A DNA stretch of 64,000 nucleotides from Bacteroidota bacterium (GTDB lineage: Bacteria > Bacteroidota > Bacteroidia > Bacteroidales > Lentimicrobiaceae): assembly GCA_009773455.1 (NCBI GenBank), contig WSXU01000024.1, forward strand, positions 1 to 64,000. Reading direction: 5' to 3'. The position numbers were made by a program, and so were the translations under genes. Below are positions 1-6,124 of the stretch, piece after piece (position 1 is the stretch's first letter; every line of letters starts with the position of its first letter). A model generated the notes under the pieces. That model made no database searches. It worked only from the letters and a program-made list of their open reading frames with translations, and was not told where the DNA came from.

Positions 1-36
1 ACCTTTACATCCTCGGGTAAGTCGTATTGCGTTTTC

Positions 37-282
37 TCATGAAGTCCTGTCAGCAATGGCAGGGCTTTTTGTTTTCTTAAAGCTGTAGTTGAGGTGCTTC
101 TGGATAAGGCCCTGCATTTGTGGCCCGGGGACATGGACATAGTTGCCATTGCTGAAGCTGCAGTGATACTGCAGGTGCTTGAAAAGCATGGAGAGCTCAA
201 CACTGGCTGGGATCTGATCAATGGTGTACTTCTGCTTGAACTCGTCAAAGAGCTGTCGTACGGTTTTCTCGGTTGTTTTCAT
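37..282 (-). CDS. Small hypothetical protein of the phage-like early operon
   Basis: An 81-residue protein with no family I recognise. It is mixed charged/polar, with no signal peptide or membrane segment, and its basic C-terminus contains KKTKS. It is the last visible gene of a minus-strand run (1721 down to 37), starting about 20 bases after the 3' end of the embedded tRNA-Met. The reading frame is intact and the gene packing tight, so it is probably real, but the function is unknown. Confidence 0.5.
   Translation of the reverse strand: MKTTEKTVRQLFDEFKQKYTIDQIPASVELSMLFKHLQYHCSFSNGNYVHVPGPQMQGLIQKHLNYSFKKTKSPAIADRTS
46..70 (+). terminator. Possible intrinsic terminator for a gene left of the window
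   Basis: CCTGTC and GGCAGG pair (one T-G wobble) around a 6-base loop, followed by GCTTTTTG on the plus strand. It lies inside the end of the minus-strand small ORF, so it may serve a convergent transcript entering from the left. The short stem makes it weak. Confidence 0.35.
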
Positions 283-301
283 TTGTTTGTATTTAGGGAC
301 T

Positions 302-378
302 TGGTTGCAAGGGCAGGATTCGAACCTGCGACTTCCGGGTTATGAGCCCAGCGAGCTGACCTCTGCTCTACCTTGACA
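302..378 (-). tRNA. tRNA-Met(CAT), element-borne, with a bulged acceptor stem
   Basis: On the minus strand there is a T arm (GCAGG TTCGAAT CCTGC), an anticodon arm with loop CTCATAA (anticodon CAT at 342-344), a D arm GAGC/GCTC, and an encoded CCA at 302-304. The 3' acceptor strand is CCTTGCA. The 5' strand reads TGTCAAGG, which pairs over seven positions only if the U at position 376 is bulged out; without the bulge the first two pairs are mismatched (G-A, U-C). The gene begins right after the stop codon of the preceding ORF (379-654), so it is probably processed from the phage-like operon transcript. The host tRNA-Gly at 11491 lacks an encoded CCA, which supports a foreign origin. It may be a divergent phage tRNA, a degenerate copy, or contain a one-base sequencing insertion. 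Confidence 0.75.
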
Positions 379-654
379 TTATTGTTTAAGCCGATGCATT
401 TTCTCAAGCTTATCAAGCAGCTCCAGCTCGATGAGCGAATAAGTAGTTTTTGAATTGCGCTCGCCAATCTTGACCCGGTTGCAGAGTTTCCTTTGGACCC
501 ACACCTTGACCCGTCCTTCACCGAACTGCCGGTAGGCTTCCCTCTGGCTGATCTCGTCCTTGATGAGTCCGAGCCGGCTGATGGCTTTTCTGGCTCCTAA
601 TTCAGCGATATCGATCAGCTGACGTTTCTGCTCGAGTAATTCCTGGTCACTCAT
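379..654 (-). CDS. Hypothetical DNA-associated small protein
   Basis: A 91-residue, highly charged protein with an N-terminal helical stretch (SDQELLEQKRQLIDIAELG) and a central basic segment (VKVWVQRKLCNRVKIG). The shape resembles small excisionase- or HTH-like phage proteins, but I do not recognise the family. Its start overlaps the end of the LuxR-type gene upstream by 4 bases, indicating translational coupling, and its stop touches the tRNA-Met. A regulatory or DNA-binding role is inferred from context only. Confidence 0.6.
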   Translation of the reverse strand: MSDQELLEQKRQLIDIAELGARKAISRLGLIKDEISQREAYRQFGEGRVKVWVQRKLCNRVKIGERNSKTTYSLIELELLDKLEKMHRLKQ

Positions 655-1142
655 ATCACTCCTGCTTTTGCTGCTAATGAGACAATGTGGTATTTGGAGG
701 TAGCTCCGGTTTTCTTCCGGATATTCTTCAGGATGGTAATGACTGTGTTTGTCGCGATCTTGAGACGGTCGGCTACCTGCTTATCGGCATACCCTTCTGA
801 TATCTGCCGGATGATGTCCCTCTCCCTGGAGGTGATGGTGGACTCCCCTACCATGGCCACCCGATCCCCATCACAATTGCAAAGCCGGCCATCCACCACA
901 TCTGCTTCCTGATTGAAGGCTGACAGGTAATCATGAATGAATCCATAGACAAGGTCATTGCCTGGTTCGTACTTCTTCTTGAGTTTAGGGTAATCAGGGT
1001 GAGCTACTGCGACTTCGAGGATAACGAGGTAATATTTGGATCCGGGAGTTACCTCATGGACATGGCCGCCATCAAGAGCATAGAACCGGTTCTCTGTTTC
1101 GAAGAACTCAATTCTGTTTTCACGGGTAAGTGACTCGTTCAT
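651..1142 (-). CDS. LuxR-type HTH transcriptional regulator
   Basis: A 163-residue protein. The C-terminal 60 or so residues are a clear LuxR/GerE helix-turn-helix: ITSRERDIIRQISEGYADKQVADRL, then a recognition helix around NTVITILKNIRKKTGATSK. The N-terminal 100 residues do not match a receiver domain I can recognise and probably form a small sensory or dimerisation domain. It overlaps both neighbours by 4 bases, so it belongs to a minus-strand operon. In a phage-like control region it may regulate later genes; that role is inferred. Confidence 0.75.
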   Translation of the reverse strand: MNESLTRENRIEFFETENRFYALDGGHVHEVTPGSKYYLVILEVAVAHPDYPKLKKKYEPGNDLVYGFIHDYLSAFNQEADVVDGRLCNCDGDRVAMVGESTITSRERDIIRQISEGYADKQVADRLKIATNTVITILKNIRKKTGATSKYHIVSLAAKAGVI

Positions 1143-1366
1143 ACGGCCTCCTGTTCTTTAGCTTCTATCAAGGCTTCTTCAGGACTTATTCCAAGTCCTT
1201 CTGAAATAATAAGAAGAGCCTTATAGGTGGTGAGAGGACCGTTATCCTCATTCTCTTTTAGGAACCGCCACATGGATCCCCTTGAGATATCGAACAACTC
1301 CAACAGAGACCGTTTTATATCGGCCCGACCGTTGATTCTTTCAATAATTTCGGTTTTAAGTCTCAT
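1139..1366 (-). CDS. Small Cro-like HTH protein
   Basis: A 75-residue protein. Residues about 17-70 look like a compact helix-turn-helix fold (IKRSLLELFDISRGSMWRFL, then TTYKALLIISEGLGISPEEAL), as in Cro/Cox-type regulators of temperate phages. The assignment rests on the helix pattern, not on a recognised family. Its end overlaps the LuxR-type gene by 4 bases. It is separated by about 55 bases from the first gene of the operon. Confidence 0.6.
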   Translation of the reverse strand: MRLKTEIIERINGRADIKRSLLELFDISRGSMWRFLKENEDNGPLTTYKALLIISEGLGISPEEALIEAKEQEAV

Positions 1367-1421
1367 TGGTACTTAAATTTTGGTATTGTTTTTAGTGAAA
1401 CTTTGTTCTATATTTGAAACC

Positions 1422-1721
1422 TTATTCTTTCGATAAGAAGTCATACGTGCTTTGCATTGTGAGGTAGAAATCGATCTTTCCGAAGTCTCCTTTCTCTGAA
1501 TGTTCCTCAGAGCTGAATTGAGCTGCGTAATGCCTTCTGGAATAATCCTGAGGATCTCTTGCCTGAACCAGGAAATTGAAAACCTCCATGGCTATTTCAA
1601 TTGAGGATCCTTCAGTGAGGTTGTGAGGATAAGTCTGAAGGAATGATCGTGTGAGTCTGAGAGATTCAGTCTTTATATGATCCTTCCCGGGGATTGTGTC
1701 GAAAGTTTGAAGTGTTGCCAT
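1422..1721 (-). CDS. Hypothetical first gene of the early operon
   Basis: About 99 residues starting MATLQTFDTIPG. The longer ORF to 1751 is rejected because a Bacteroidota -7 box (TATATTTG on the minus strand, 1749-1756) overlaps it, placing transcription start near 1742. No family recognised; it is soluble, with no membrane segment. It is the first gene after the operator/promoter region facing the repressor gene at 1806, the position of cro-like or early lytic genes in temperate phages. Confidence 0.6.
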   Translation of the reverse strand: MATLQTFDTIPGKDHIKTESLRLTRSFLQTYPHNLTEGSSIEIAMEVFNFLVQARDPQDYSRRHYAAQFSSEEHSEKGDFGKIDFYLTMQSTYDFLSKE

Positions 1722-1748
1722 ATTTGCGTTCTCGTTGAAATGATGTCG

Positions 1749-1756
1749 CAAATATA
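1749..1756 (-). promoter_or_regulatory. -7 box (TATATTTG) of the early operon
   Basis: This matches the Bacteroidota primary sigma -7 consensus TAnnTTTG on the minus strand, about 28 bases upstream of the ATG at 1721. The same box with nearly identical flanks (GATGTC-R-CAAATATA read on plus) recurs at 3193-3200. Confidence 0.7.
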
Positions 1757-1795
1757 CAACGTTTGTTTGATTTATGCAACGATTGTTTGATTTAT
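1757..1795. promoter_or_regulatory. Tandem operator repeats, 20-bp period
   Basis: Two 19-base direct repeats, CAACGTTTGTTTGATTTAT at 1757-1775 and CAACGATTGTTTGATTTAT at 1777-1795, differ at one base and repeat every 20 bp (about two helical turns). They sit directly upstream of the minus-strand -7 box and just before the ATG of the HTH gene at 1806. A repressor bound here could therefore block the early operon and sense its own promoter. Binding is inferred. Confidence 0.65.
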
Positions 1796-1805
1796 TTTTA
1801 CTTAA

Positions 1806-2165
1806 ATGAACGAATTTTCAAATAGAATAATTCAAATCGCTGAATTCTATGGAGTTACTCGTGCTGCTGATTTTGCTAAAAAGACAGGATTTTCTCATCA
1901 GACTGCATCGAATTACTTAAAGGGAGATAGAATCCCTACGGGAGATTCATTAAAAATCATCCAACAGTCGTTTGATAAAATAAGTGCTAAATGGCTCCTT
2001 ACTGGAGAGGGAGAAATGTTGCAATTAGAAGAAACTAAAATTCAAGAAAATCCCAGGTCAGTAGAAATTCAGAAATTGCAGAAAATCATCCAGAAGCAGC
2101 AAGAGACGATCGACAAGCTTGTCGACACAATTCAGAAATTAACCTCAAATGTCAAAGAACGATGA
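1806..2165 (+). CDS. XRE/CI-like repressor with C-terminal coiled coil
   Basis: A 119-residue protein. Residues about 8-72 form a phage-repressor HTH (GVTRAADFAKKTGFSHQTASNYLKG) ending in WLLTGEGEM, the same ending as in the S24 repressor at 3277. Residues about 85-115 are a glutamine- and lysine-rich coiled coil with repeated IQK heptads, suggesting dimers or tetramers. It lacks a peptidase domain, so it would not be inactivated by self-cleavage. It lies divergent from the early operon across tandem operators, and its stop overlaps the next start by 4 bases. The role as a repressor or modulator of the S24 protein is inferred. Confidence 0.75.
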   Translation: MNEFSNRIIQIAEFYGVTRAADFAKKTGFSHQTASNYLKGDRIPTGDSLKIIQQSFDKISAKWLLTGEGEMLQLEETKIQENPRSVEIQKLQKIIQKQQETIDKLVDTIQKLTSNVKER

Positions 2166-2377
2166 AAAAAGAAGATTTGAAACCAGGGGATAAAGTGCAT
2201 TTAGCGCATGATTCAAGATTCACTTACACCTACCTTGGTGAATGGGAAATTGCTGTTGTGGGTAAGCCAGAGCATCGAATTAAAGGAGCAGTGTATGGGG
2301 TATTTGCTCATAATCCTCAACCGACATATGACCTTAAGACTGTTCTTCTTCCTTATGAAGCTGTGATGAAGTCTTGA
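2162..2377 (+). CDS. Small hypothetical protein (KOW/SH3-like look)
   Basis: A 71-residue protein beginning MKKEDLKPGDKVHLA. The N-terminal LKPGDKV motif and beta-rich composition suggest a small SH3-like barrel, but no family is recognised. It overlaps the coiled-coil repressor by 4 bases (ATGA), so it is translationally coupled to it. Its 3' end overlaps the convergent gene 2334-2552. Confidence 0.55.
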   Translation: MKKEDLKPGDKVHLAHDSRFTYTYLGEWEIAVVGKPEHRIKGAVYGVFAHNPQPTYDLKTVLLPYEAVMKS

Positions 2378-2552
2378 TTTCACCCGATTTGATATAATGC
2401 TCAAGCCTTCTTGCATATTCAATATCAACACCCCCTGTTGGATGGTTTGCGAATTCGAGTGCTTTTAATCTGATCCGGATATCTAAGAGTTCCTGGGCAG
2501 AAAATTGAAGTTTGGTTCTTGGTTTACGGTTAATCTGATTTGTGTTTGACAT
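2334..2552 (-). CDS. Small hypothetical protein
   Basis: A 72-residue protein, N-terminally basic (NRKPRTKLQFS), then helical (AQELLDIRIRLKALEFA). No family recognised. It overlaps the 3' end of the 2162 gene on the other strand by 44 bases. Its start codon lies on the CATG at 2550-2553 shared with the divergent gene. Such overlaps are common in phage genomes but also make it less certain. Confidence 0.45.
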   Translation of the reverse strand: MSNTNQINRKPRTKLQFSAQELLDIRIRLKALEFANHPTGGVDIEYARRLEHYIKSGEIKTSSQLHKEEEQS

Positions 2553-2970
2553 GGCTGGATTTGGTTATAATGTTGAGTTAATGGATCAAATTTTAAGGTA
2601 CATTGATGGTTCGTTATTTGAAAGACCAACAAGTGATAATATTGCCAAATCACTTGCTATGGAGAAAGCAACCGTTCAACTTGCCTTTAATGATGTTTGT
2701 GAGCTCGGACATAAGCTTGGTATTCTCAGATCCAATAAAATGGGCTATGGGAACTACGAACTAATAAGTTATAGCAAAGACCGGCTTCATGATTTTGTTG
2801 TGAATGGAGGATTTAGAGGTCATTTTCAACGACAGACTAAATCATCAAAGCTTTTTGGAATCAGGATGACCAAAGAATTTAAAGTTGCCATCTTATCAAT
2901 AATTTCTACTGTAGTTGCAGGAGTTATTCTTGCTTTTCTAAGCAATTATTATGGTTGGCTTTGTCCTTAA
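2551..2970 (+). CDS. Hypothetical protein with winged-helix-like N-terminus and C-terminal membrane anchor
   Basis: About 139 residues. The N-terminal 60 or so residues look like a winged helix (LMDQILRYIDGS, then TSDNIAKSLAMEKATVQLAFNDV), and the C-terminus is a single hydrophobic segment (VAILSIISTVVAGVILAFL) followed by NYYGWLCP. A tail-anchored DNA-binding-like protein is unusual. The ATG at 2551 overlaps the divergent start; an alternative start is the ATG at 2581. The function is unknown; membrane-tethered regulation is speculative. Confidence 0.55.
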   Translation: MAGFGYNVELMDQILRYIDGSLFERPTSDNIAKSLAMEKATVQLAFNDVCELGHKLGILRSNKMGYGNYELISYSKDRLHDFVVNGGFRGHFQRQTKSSKLFGIRMTKEFKVAILSIISTVVAGVILAFLSNYYGWLCP

Positions 2971-3163
2971 GCTCCATGTACTCTTGGTCATAAGGAGGCT
3001 TATAATATTCAGGAGGTGCATATGGACAAATTCGCAACTTCTTTTTGAAGTGAATAGGAAAACTGCGGTATAGCAAATAGGGGATCACCATAGCCAAAAC
3101 AGCTGAAAGAAATCCCGAAACAAAGCCCAAGCCGTAGCGACAAAAGAATTCTGCATAATTCAT
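2924..3163 (-). CDS. Small inner-membrane protein
   Basis: A 79-residue protein with one strong N-terminal membrane segment (GFVSGFLSAVLAMVIPYLLY), then a basic stretch and a proline/tyrosine-rich tail (PPEYYKPPYDQEY). No family recognised. It has its own -7 box at 3193-3200, with operator-like sequence upstream, so it is probably under the same repressor control as the early operon. The 3' end overlaps the convergent gene by 47 bases. Confidence 0.5.
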   Translation of the reverse strand: MNYAEFFCRYGLGFVSGFLSAVLAMVIPYLLYRSFPIHFKKKLRICPYAPPEYYKPPYDQEYMELKDKANHNNCLEKQE

Positions 3164-3192
3164 AGTCGGATTGTTTTAGATTAATGATGTCA

Positions 3193-3200
3193 CAAATATA
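3193..3200 (-). promoter_or_regulatory. -7 box (TATATTTG) of the small membrane gene
   Basis: The same eight bases as the box at 1749-1756, with a matching GATGTC on the downstream side. It lies about 30 bases upstream of the ATG at 3163. The two promoters look like copies of one regulatory module. Confidence 0.65.
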
Positions 3201-3203
3201 ATA

Positions 3204-3274
3204 CAATGTGTTTGATTTCAAACATTACGTTTGTTTTTTAAGCCAATTTTAATACCTATTAAAACATTTTGTTT
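3204..3274. promoter_or_regulatory. Operator cluster upstream of the S24 repressor gene
   Basis: It contains a 16-base inverted repeat TGTTTGATTTCAAACA at 3209-3224 (7-base arms), a half-site ACGTTTGTTT at 3228-3237, and AAACATTTTGTTT at 3262-3274 (5-base arms) ending just before the ATG at 3277. The shared core GTTTGATTT matches the 1757-1795 repeats. These are likely binding sites of the HTH proteins, with the last one placed for autoregulation; binding is inferred. Confidence 0.55.
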
Positions 3275-3276
3275 GA

Positions 3277-3981
3277 ATGAAAAATAAAATACTTGATGCC
3301 GAGAGACTTAAAAAAGTGATCGAATGGTCTGAGTTATCTGCAAATGCATTTGCCAAGAAAATCGGTTATGAGAGCGGGCAAACAGTGTATAATATTTTGA
3401 ACTATGGAAGACCTATAAGCATGCGATTTGCTTTAAGCGTTGTAAATGCTTTTGAACTTATCAGTATTAATTGGCTTTTGACCGGAGAAGGGACTATGAT
3501 CGATGTTGCTTCTAAAAATTCAGAAGTTTTTAATGGGAAATCACAAACTGGGAATGAAGCTGAATCGAAGAAAGAAAGTAGTTGTAAGGAGATACCATAT
3601 TATGATATAGAAGTATCAGCCGGCCCCATTTCATTTTATCAAGACTATCCAGAACTACCACATACTGCTTTGGAAATACCTTTTGTCTCAGACGTCGACC
3701 TGGCTATGCCAGTATATGGAGATTCAATGTACCCACGAATTAAAAGTGGGGATATCGTTCTCTTGAAAAAAATAACGGATCCGGATATAATACTTTTCGG
3801 AGAAGTGTACCTGGTCATCACCAATGATTACAGGACACTGAAGTATGTCCGGAAGCATGAGGATGATAGTAAAATCATCCTGGTTTCAGAGAATGAGAAA
3901 TTCGACCCGGTGACAATCAGGAAAGATTCAATTCTACACTTATTCATCTATAAAGGAAAATTCGAGAAGAGTCAAATATAA
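3277..3981 (+). CDS. CI-like repressor with S24 (LexA-type) self-cleavage domain
   Basis: A 234-residue protein. Residues about 8-75 are an HTH domain ending WLLTGEGTM. Residues about 105-230 are an S24 peptidase domain, with the nucleophile Ser150 in GDSMYP, the general base Lys189 in TLKYV, and a candidate Ala-Gly cleavage bond at 115-116 (SAGPIS). This is the layout of lambda-CI-type repressors that cleave themselves when RecA filaments form after DNA damage. It sits between operator clusters and upstream of the cargo genes, so it is the likely lysogeny switch of the element. Confidence 0.88.
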   Translation: MKNKILDAERLKKVIEWSELSANAFAKKIGYESGQTVYNILNYGRPISMRFALSVVNAFELISINWLLTGEGTMIDVASKNSEVFNGKSQTGNEAESKKESSCKEIPYYDIEVSAGPISFYQDYPELPHTALEIPFVSDVDLAMPVYGDSMYPRIKSGDIVLLKKITDPDIILFGEVYLVITNDYRTLKYVRKHEDDSKIILVSENEKFDPVTIRKDSILHLFIYKGKFEKSQI

Positions 3982-3991
3982 ACTTATCGTT

Positions 3992-4276
3992 ATGACAAAT
4001 TCATCATTTGTTGAGGATGTCTATAAATCTATTAAACCGGGCATACCACAAAAAAAAAGAAAAGAAGTCATTGATGCATTAGGGGATATTCATAAGAAAT
4101 ACCAAGATCTGACTGAAGATGAATTCAAGATCAAATTCTTTCATGAAGCTGACCCAATAATTGATACTTACTCCAGAATCAATCAAAATCAGGAATTAAC
4201 CACAATCAGGATGGTTCTTTACATCTTCCTGATTCTTATGTTTTTATCTGTTCTGATGGGCTTCTTTGTAATGTAA
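3992..4276 (+). CDS. Small tail-anchored hypothetical protein
   Basis: A 94-residue protein. Residues 1-70 are soluble, charged and helical, and residues about 71-94 form one membrane segment (VLYIFLILMFLSVLMGFFV) at the very end. No family recognised. It follows the S24 repressor by 10 bases and precedes the next gene by 6, so it is probably in the same transcript (3277 to 5853 or beyond). AT-rich like the rest of the cargo block. Confidence 0.55.
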   Translation: MTNSSFVEDVYKSIKPGIPQKKRKEVIDALGDIHKKYQDLTEDEFKIKFFHEADPIIDTYSRINQNQELTTIRMVLYIFLILMFLSVLMGFFVM

Positions 4277-4282
4277 GAGATA

Positions 4283-4537
4283 ATGGATAGGCTCAGCCTT
4301 TACAAATACAATCAGCTTTCTAGCGACGAAAAAGCGATTCTTCTCTGGGACCAGGGTATCTATCTAATGAACAGGTTCGAAGGAGTGTATTTGATCAACC
4401 TCCACAGCCTTCTCGATTTCTATGTAGAAGTCTGGTATGATAATGAGAATAACAAAATTGTGAAATTTCGGACGTTTAAAAGCTTGGAAACGTTGGAGCC
4501 TTATTTGGATTTAATTAAGTTGGAACTTGAAAAATAA
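4283..4537 (+). CDS. Small hypothetical protein
   Basis: An 84-residue soluble protein rich in aromatic and acidic residues (LLWDQGIYLMNRF; DFYVEVWYDNENN). I recognise no domain, though the compact alpha/beta look resembles small orphan proteins of Bacteroidota mobile elements. Spacing of 6 bases upstream and 14 downstream suggests cotranscription with the flanking membrane protein genes. Confidence 0.55.
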   Translation: MDRLSLYKYNQLSSDEKAILLWDQGIYLMNRFEGVYLINLHSLLDFYVEVWYDNENNKIVKFRTFKSLETLEPYLDLIKLELEK

Positions 4538-4551
4538 TTCAAATCATTTTT

Positions 4552-5853
4552 ATGAAAACTATTACAATAATTTCTCTGCTAGCCTCTAGCCTCTCTCTAT
4601 TTATTATTTGTTTTAGTATATACATTGAGAGATCTACTTTAGGTAATTTGTTGAAAAACAAGCGAGTTATTCTATTTACAGTTTTATCAGTAGTAGTAAC
4701 AATTATCGAGAAAGTCAGTGGAGGGATAATATCTTCTATTTTCTCAATTAAAACTTACTATATCATTCTTTGCCTATTTCTTATCGGTCTTTTATATTGG
4801 ATTTATCAATTCTTTTTTGCAAAAAAAAGAGACTTATTCAATAAGGCCATTAGCAAAGAGTTTAATCTTGAAGAAATCTTTATTTACCTTTTAGTCTTAG
4901 TAGTCTTTTTCCCTTTTATAACTGATATTGTCCGAATGCGATCTAAGGAGCCAATTGAATTTATTGTCAAAATTAATAGTGATTATGCTAACTTCTCTAC
5001 TCCTAATTCAATAGTAAACTATAATGGAAAAGTTATAATTAAAAATAATACAGATAGGAATTGTAGAATACTTGTCGAAACCATCAGCACACCATTTCAA
5101 AGAATTGAATTCTTGGATTCATTGATGGATATGAATAATAGACAATATATAAATCATACTTACAAAGGGGCAATTGGTTCCAATTCATCTGCTACAATCA
5201 ACTTAGTTGATGAACAAGTCTTGATGCCTAACTTTATCGAAGGAGCGCTTATTGATTCCTTAAATTGGATATTTTCAAATGAATCTCTTGATTACTACAG
5301 TAGTAGGTTCAACTATATTTATCAAAATTTGCTTCCTCAAGATTCATTAACCGACAATGGTTTAAACTTTAAATTTAAATTTCCTGAAATGGGAGTCAAT
5401 TATAGCATTGACTATGATTGGGTTTCAAAAGTTTATATAACTGACAATTATTCAAATGAAGTTTCAGTATTCCGGTTTAAAGGTTCAATGAGACATGACT
5501 TAGGCAGAATGATTCGAGGTGAAGAATTAATCCTCACGCCAGGCGTACTGCAAAATTATTTTATGTTGGAACCAAATTATCTGAAAAACGGTCAATTGAT
5601 GAACTTTACTAAGGGCGCAGTAACTGTGGTTTTTAATGAAGAAGTTGATCTTGCAAAAACCATCTATGAAGAATCCGGAGACAATTACATCTATTCAGGT
5701 GAATTGAATGACAATATTATAATTAATAAAGAAGGCTTTCAGATCAGACATTACATTTATGGTCTATTTATTAGAGATATGCAATTCTACACAAATCTGG
5801 CTAAAAGTTATGGAGTAGAAGTAGATCTGCCATTTAAAAAACGTTCAAAATAA
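4552..5853 (+). CDS. Orphan membrane protein with large extracytoplasmic domain
   Basis: A 433-residue protein. About four hydrophobic segments lie in the first 130 residues (approximately 4-22, 40-58, 66-88 and 110-127), followed by about 300 residues of soluble, beta-rich, asparagine/tyrosine-rich sequence containing a stretch like an immunoglobulin-type or adhesion fold (NYNGKVIIKNNTDRNCRI). No catalytic motif or family is recognised. The gene is strikingly AT-rich. Its position in the lysogenic cargo between the repressor and the restriction system suggests a role in host physiology or phage exclusion; this is inference only. Confidence 0.65.
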   Translation: MKTITIISLLASSLSLFIICFSIYIERSTLGNLLKNKRVILFTVLSVVVTIIEKVSGGIISSIFSIKTYYIILCLFLIGLLYWIYQFFFAKKRDLFNKAISKEFNLEEIFIYLLVLVVFFPFITDIVRMRSKEPIEFIVKINSDYANFSTPNSIVNYNGKVIIKNNTDRNCRILVETISTPFQRIEFLDSLMDMNNRQYINHTYKGAIGSNSSATINLVDEQVLMPNFIEGALIDSLNWIFSNESLDYYSSRFNYIYQNLLPQDSLTDNGLNFKFKFPEMGVNYSIDYDWVSKVYITDNYSNEVSVFRFKGSMRHDLGRMIRGEELILTPGVLQNYFMLEPNYLKNGQLMNFTKGAVTVVFNEEVDLAKTIYEESGDNYIYSGELNDNIIINKEGFQIRHYIYGLFIRDMQFYTNLAKSYGVEVDLPFKKRSK

Positions 5854-5891
5854 TCTCAGACAATGTTCCTTGAGTCATATCAATAAATATT

Positions 5892-6059
5892 ATGACACCA
5901 TGCTCTACATGCGGATCTACCGATGTTAGGAAATTCGTAATTATGCACCGAAAATACCCAATGAAAATTCTAGGACCTTGGTTCTATCTCAAACTATTGC
6001 TCATGGGGAAGCTCGAGGTCCAGTTCTGTAACAAGTGCGGGAGGGTGATTTCGGTGTGA
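5892..6059 (+). CDS. Small zinc-ribbon protein
   Basis: A 55-residue ORF with ATG at 5892 and TGA at 6057-6059. It encodes two CxxC knuckles, CSTC at residues 4-7 and CNKC near residues 46-49, separated by a basic/hydrophobic middle (KILGPWFYLKLLL). The paired knuckles and intact frame support a real zinc-binding peptide. It overlaps the start of the longest form of the next ORF, which favours a later start for that gene. The function is unknown. Confidence 0.55.
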   Translation: MTPCSTCGSTDVRKFVIMHRKYPMKILGPWFYLKLLLMGKLEVQFCNKCGRVISV

Positions 6060-6124
6060 GACGCAATAATCAAATCCTGCTCGATATCCTGATTAAGAAT
6101 GTTAATTCAAAATTGCTAAAAACC

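Noticed and set aside
305-335. Second att copy of the tRNA-Gly 3' end at the left tRNA
   Set aside because: The similarity is limited to the T arm common to most tRNAs; the acceptor and anticodon parts differ, so it is not a duplicated attachment core.
2162-2552. Toxin-antitoxin pair
   Set aside because: The genes are convergent rather than a tandem pair, and neither matches a known toxin or antitoxin.
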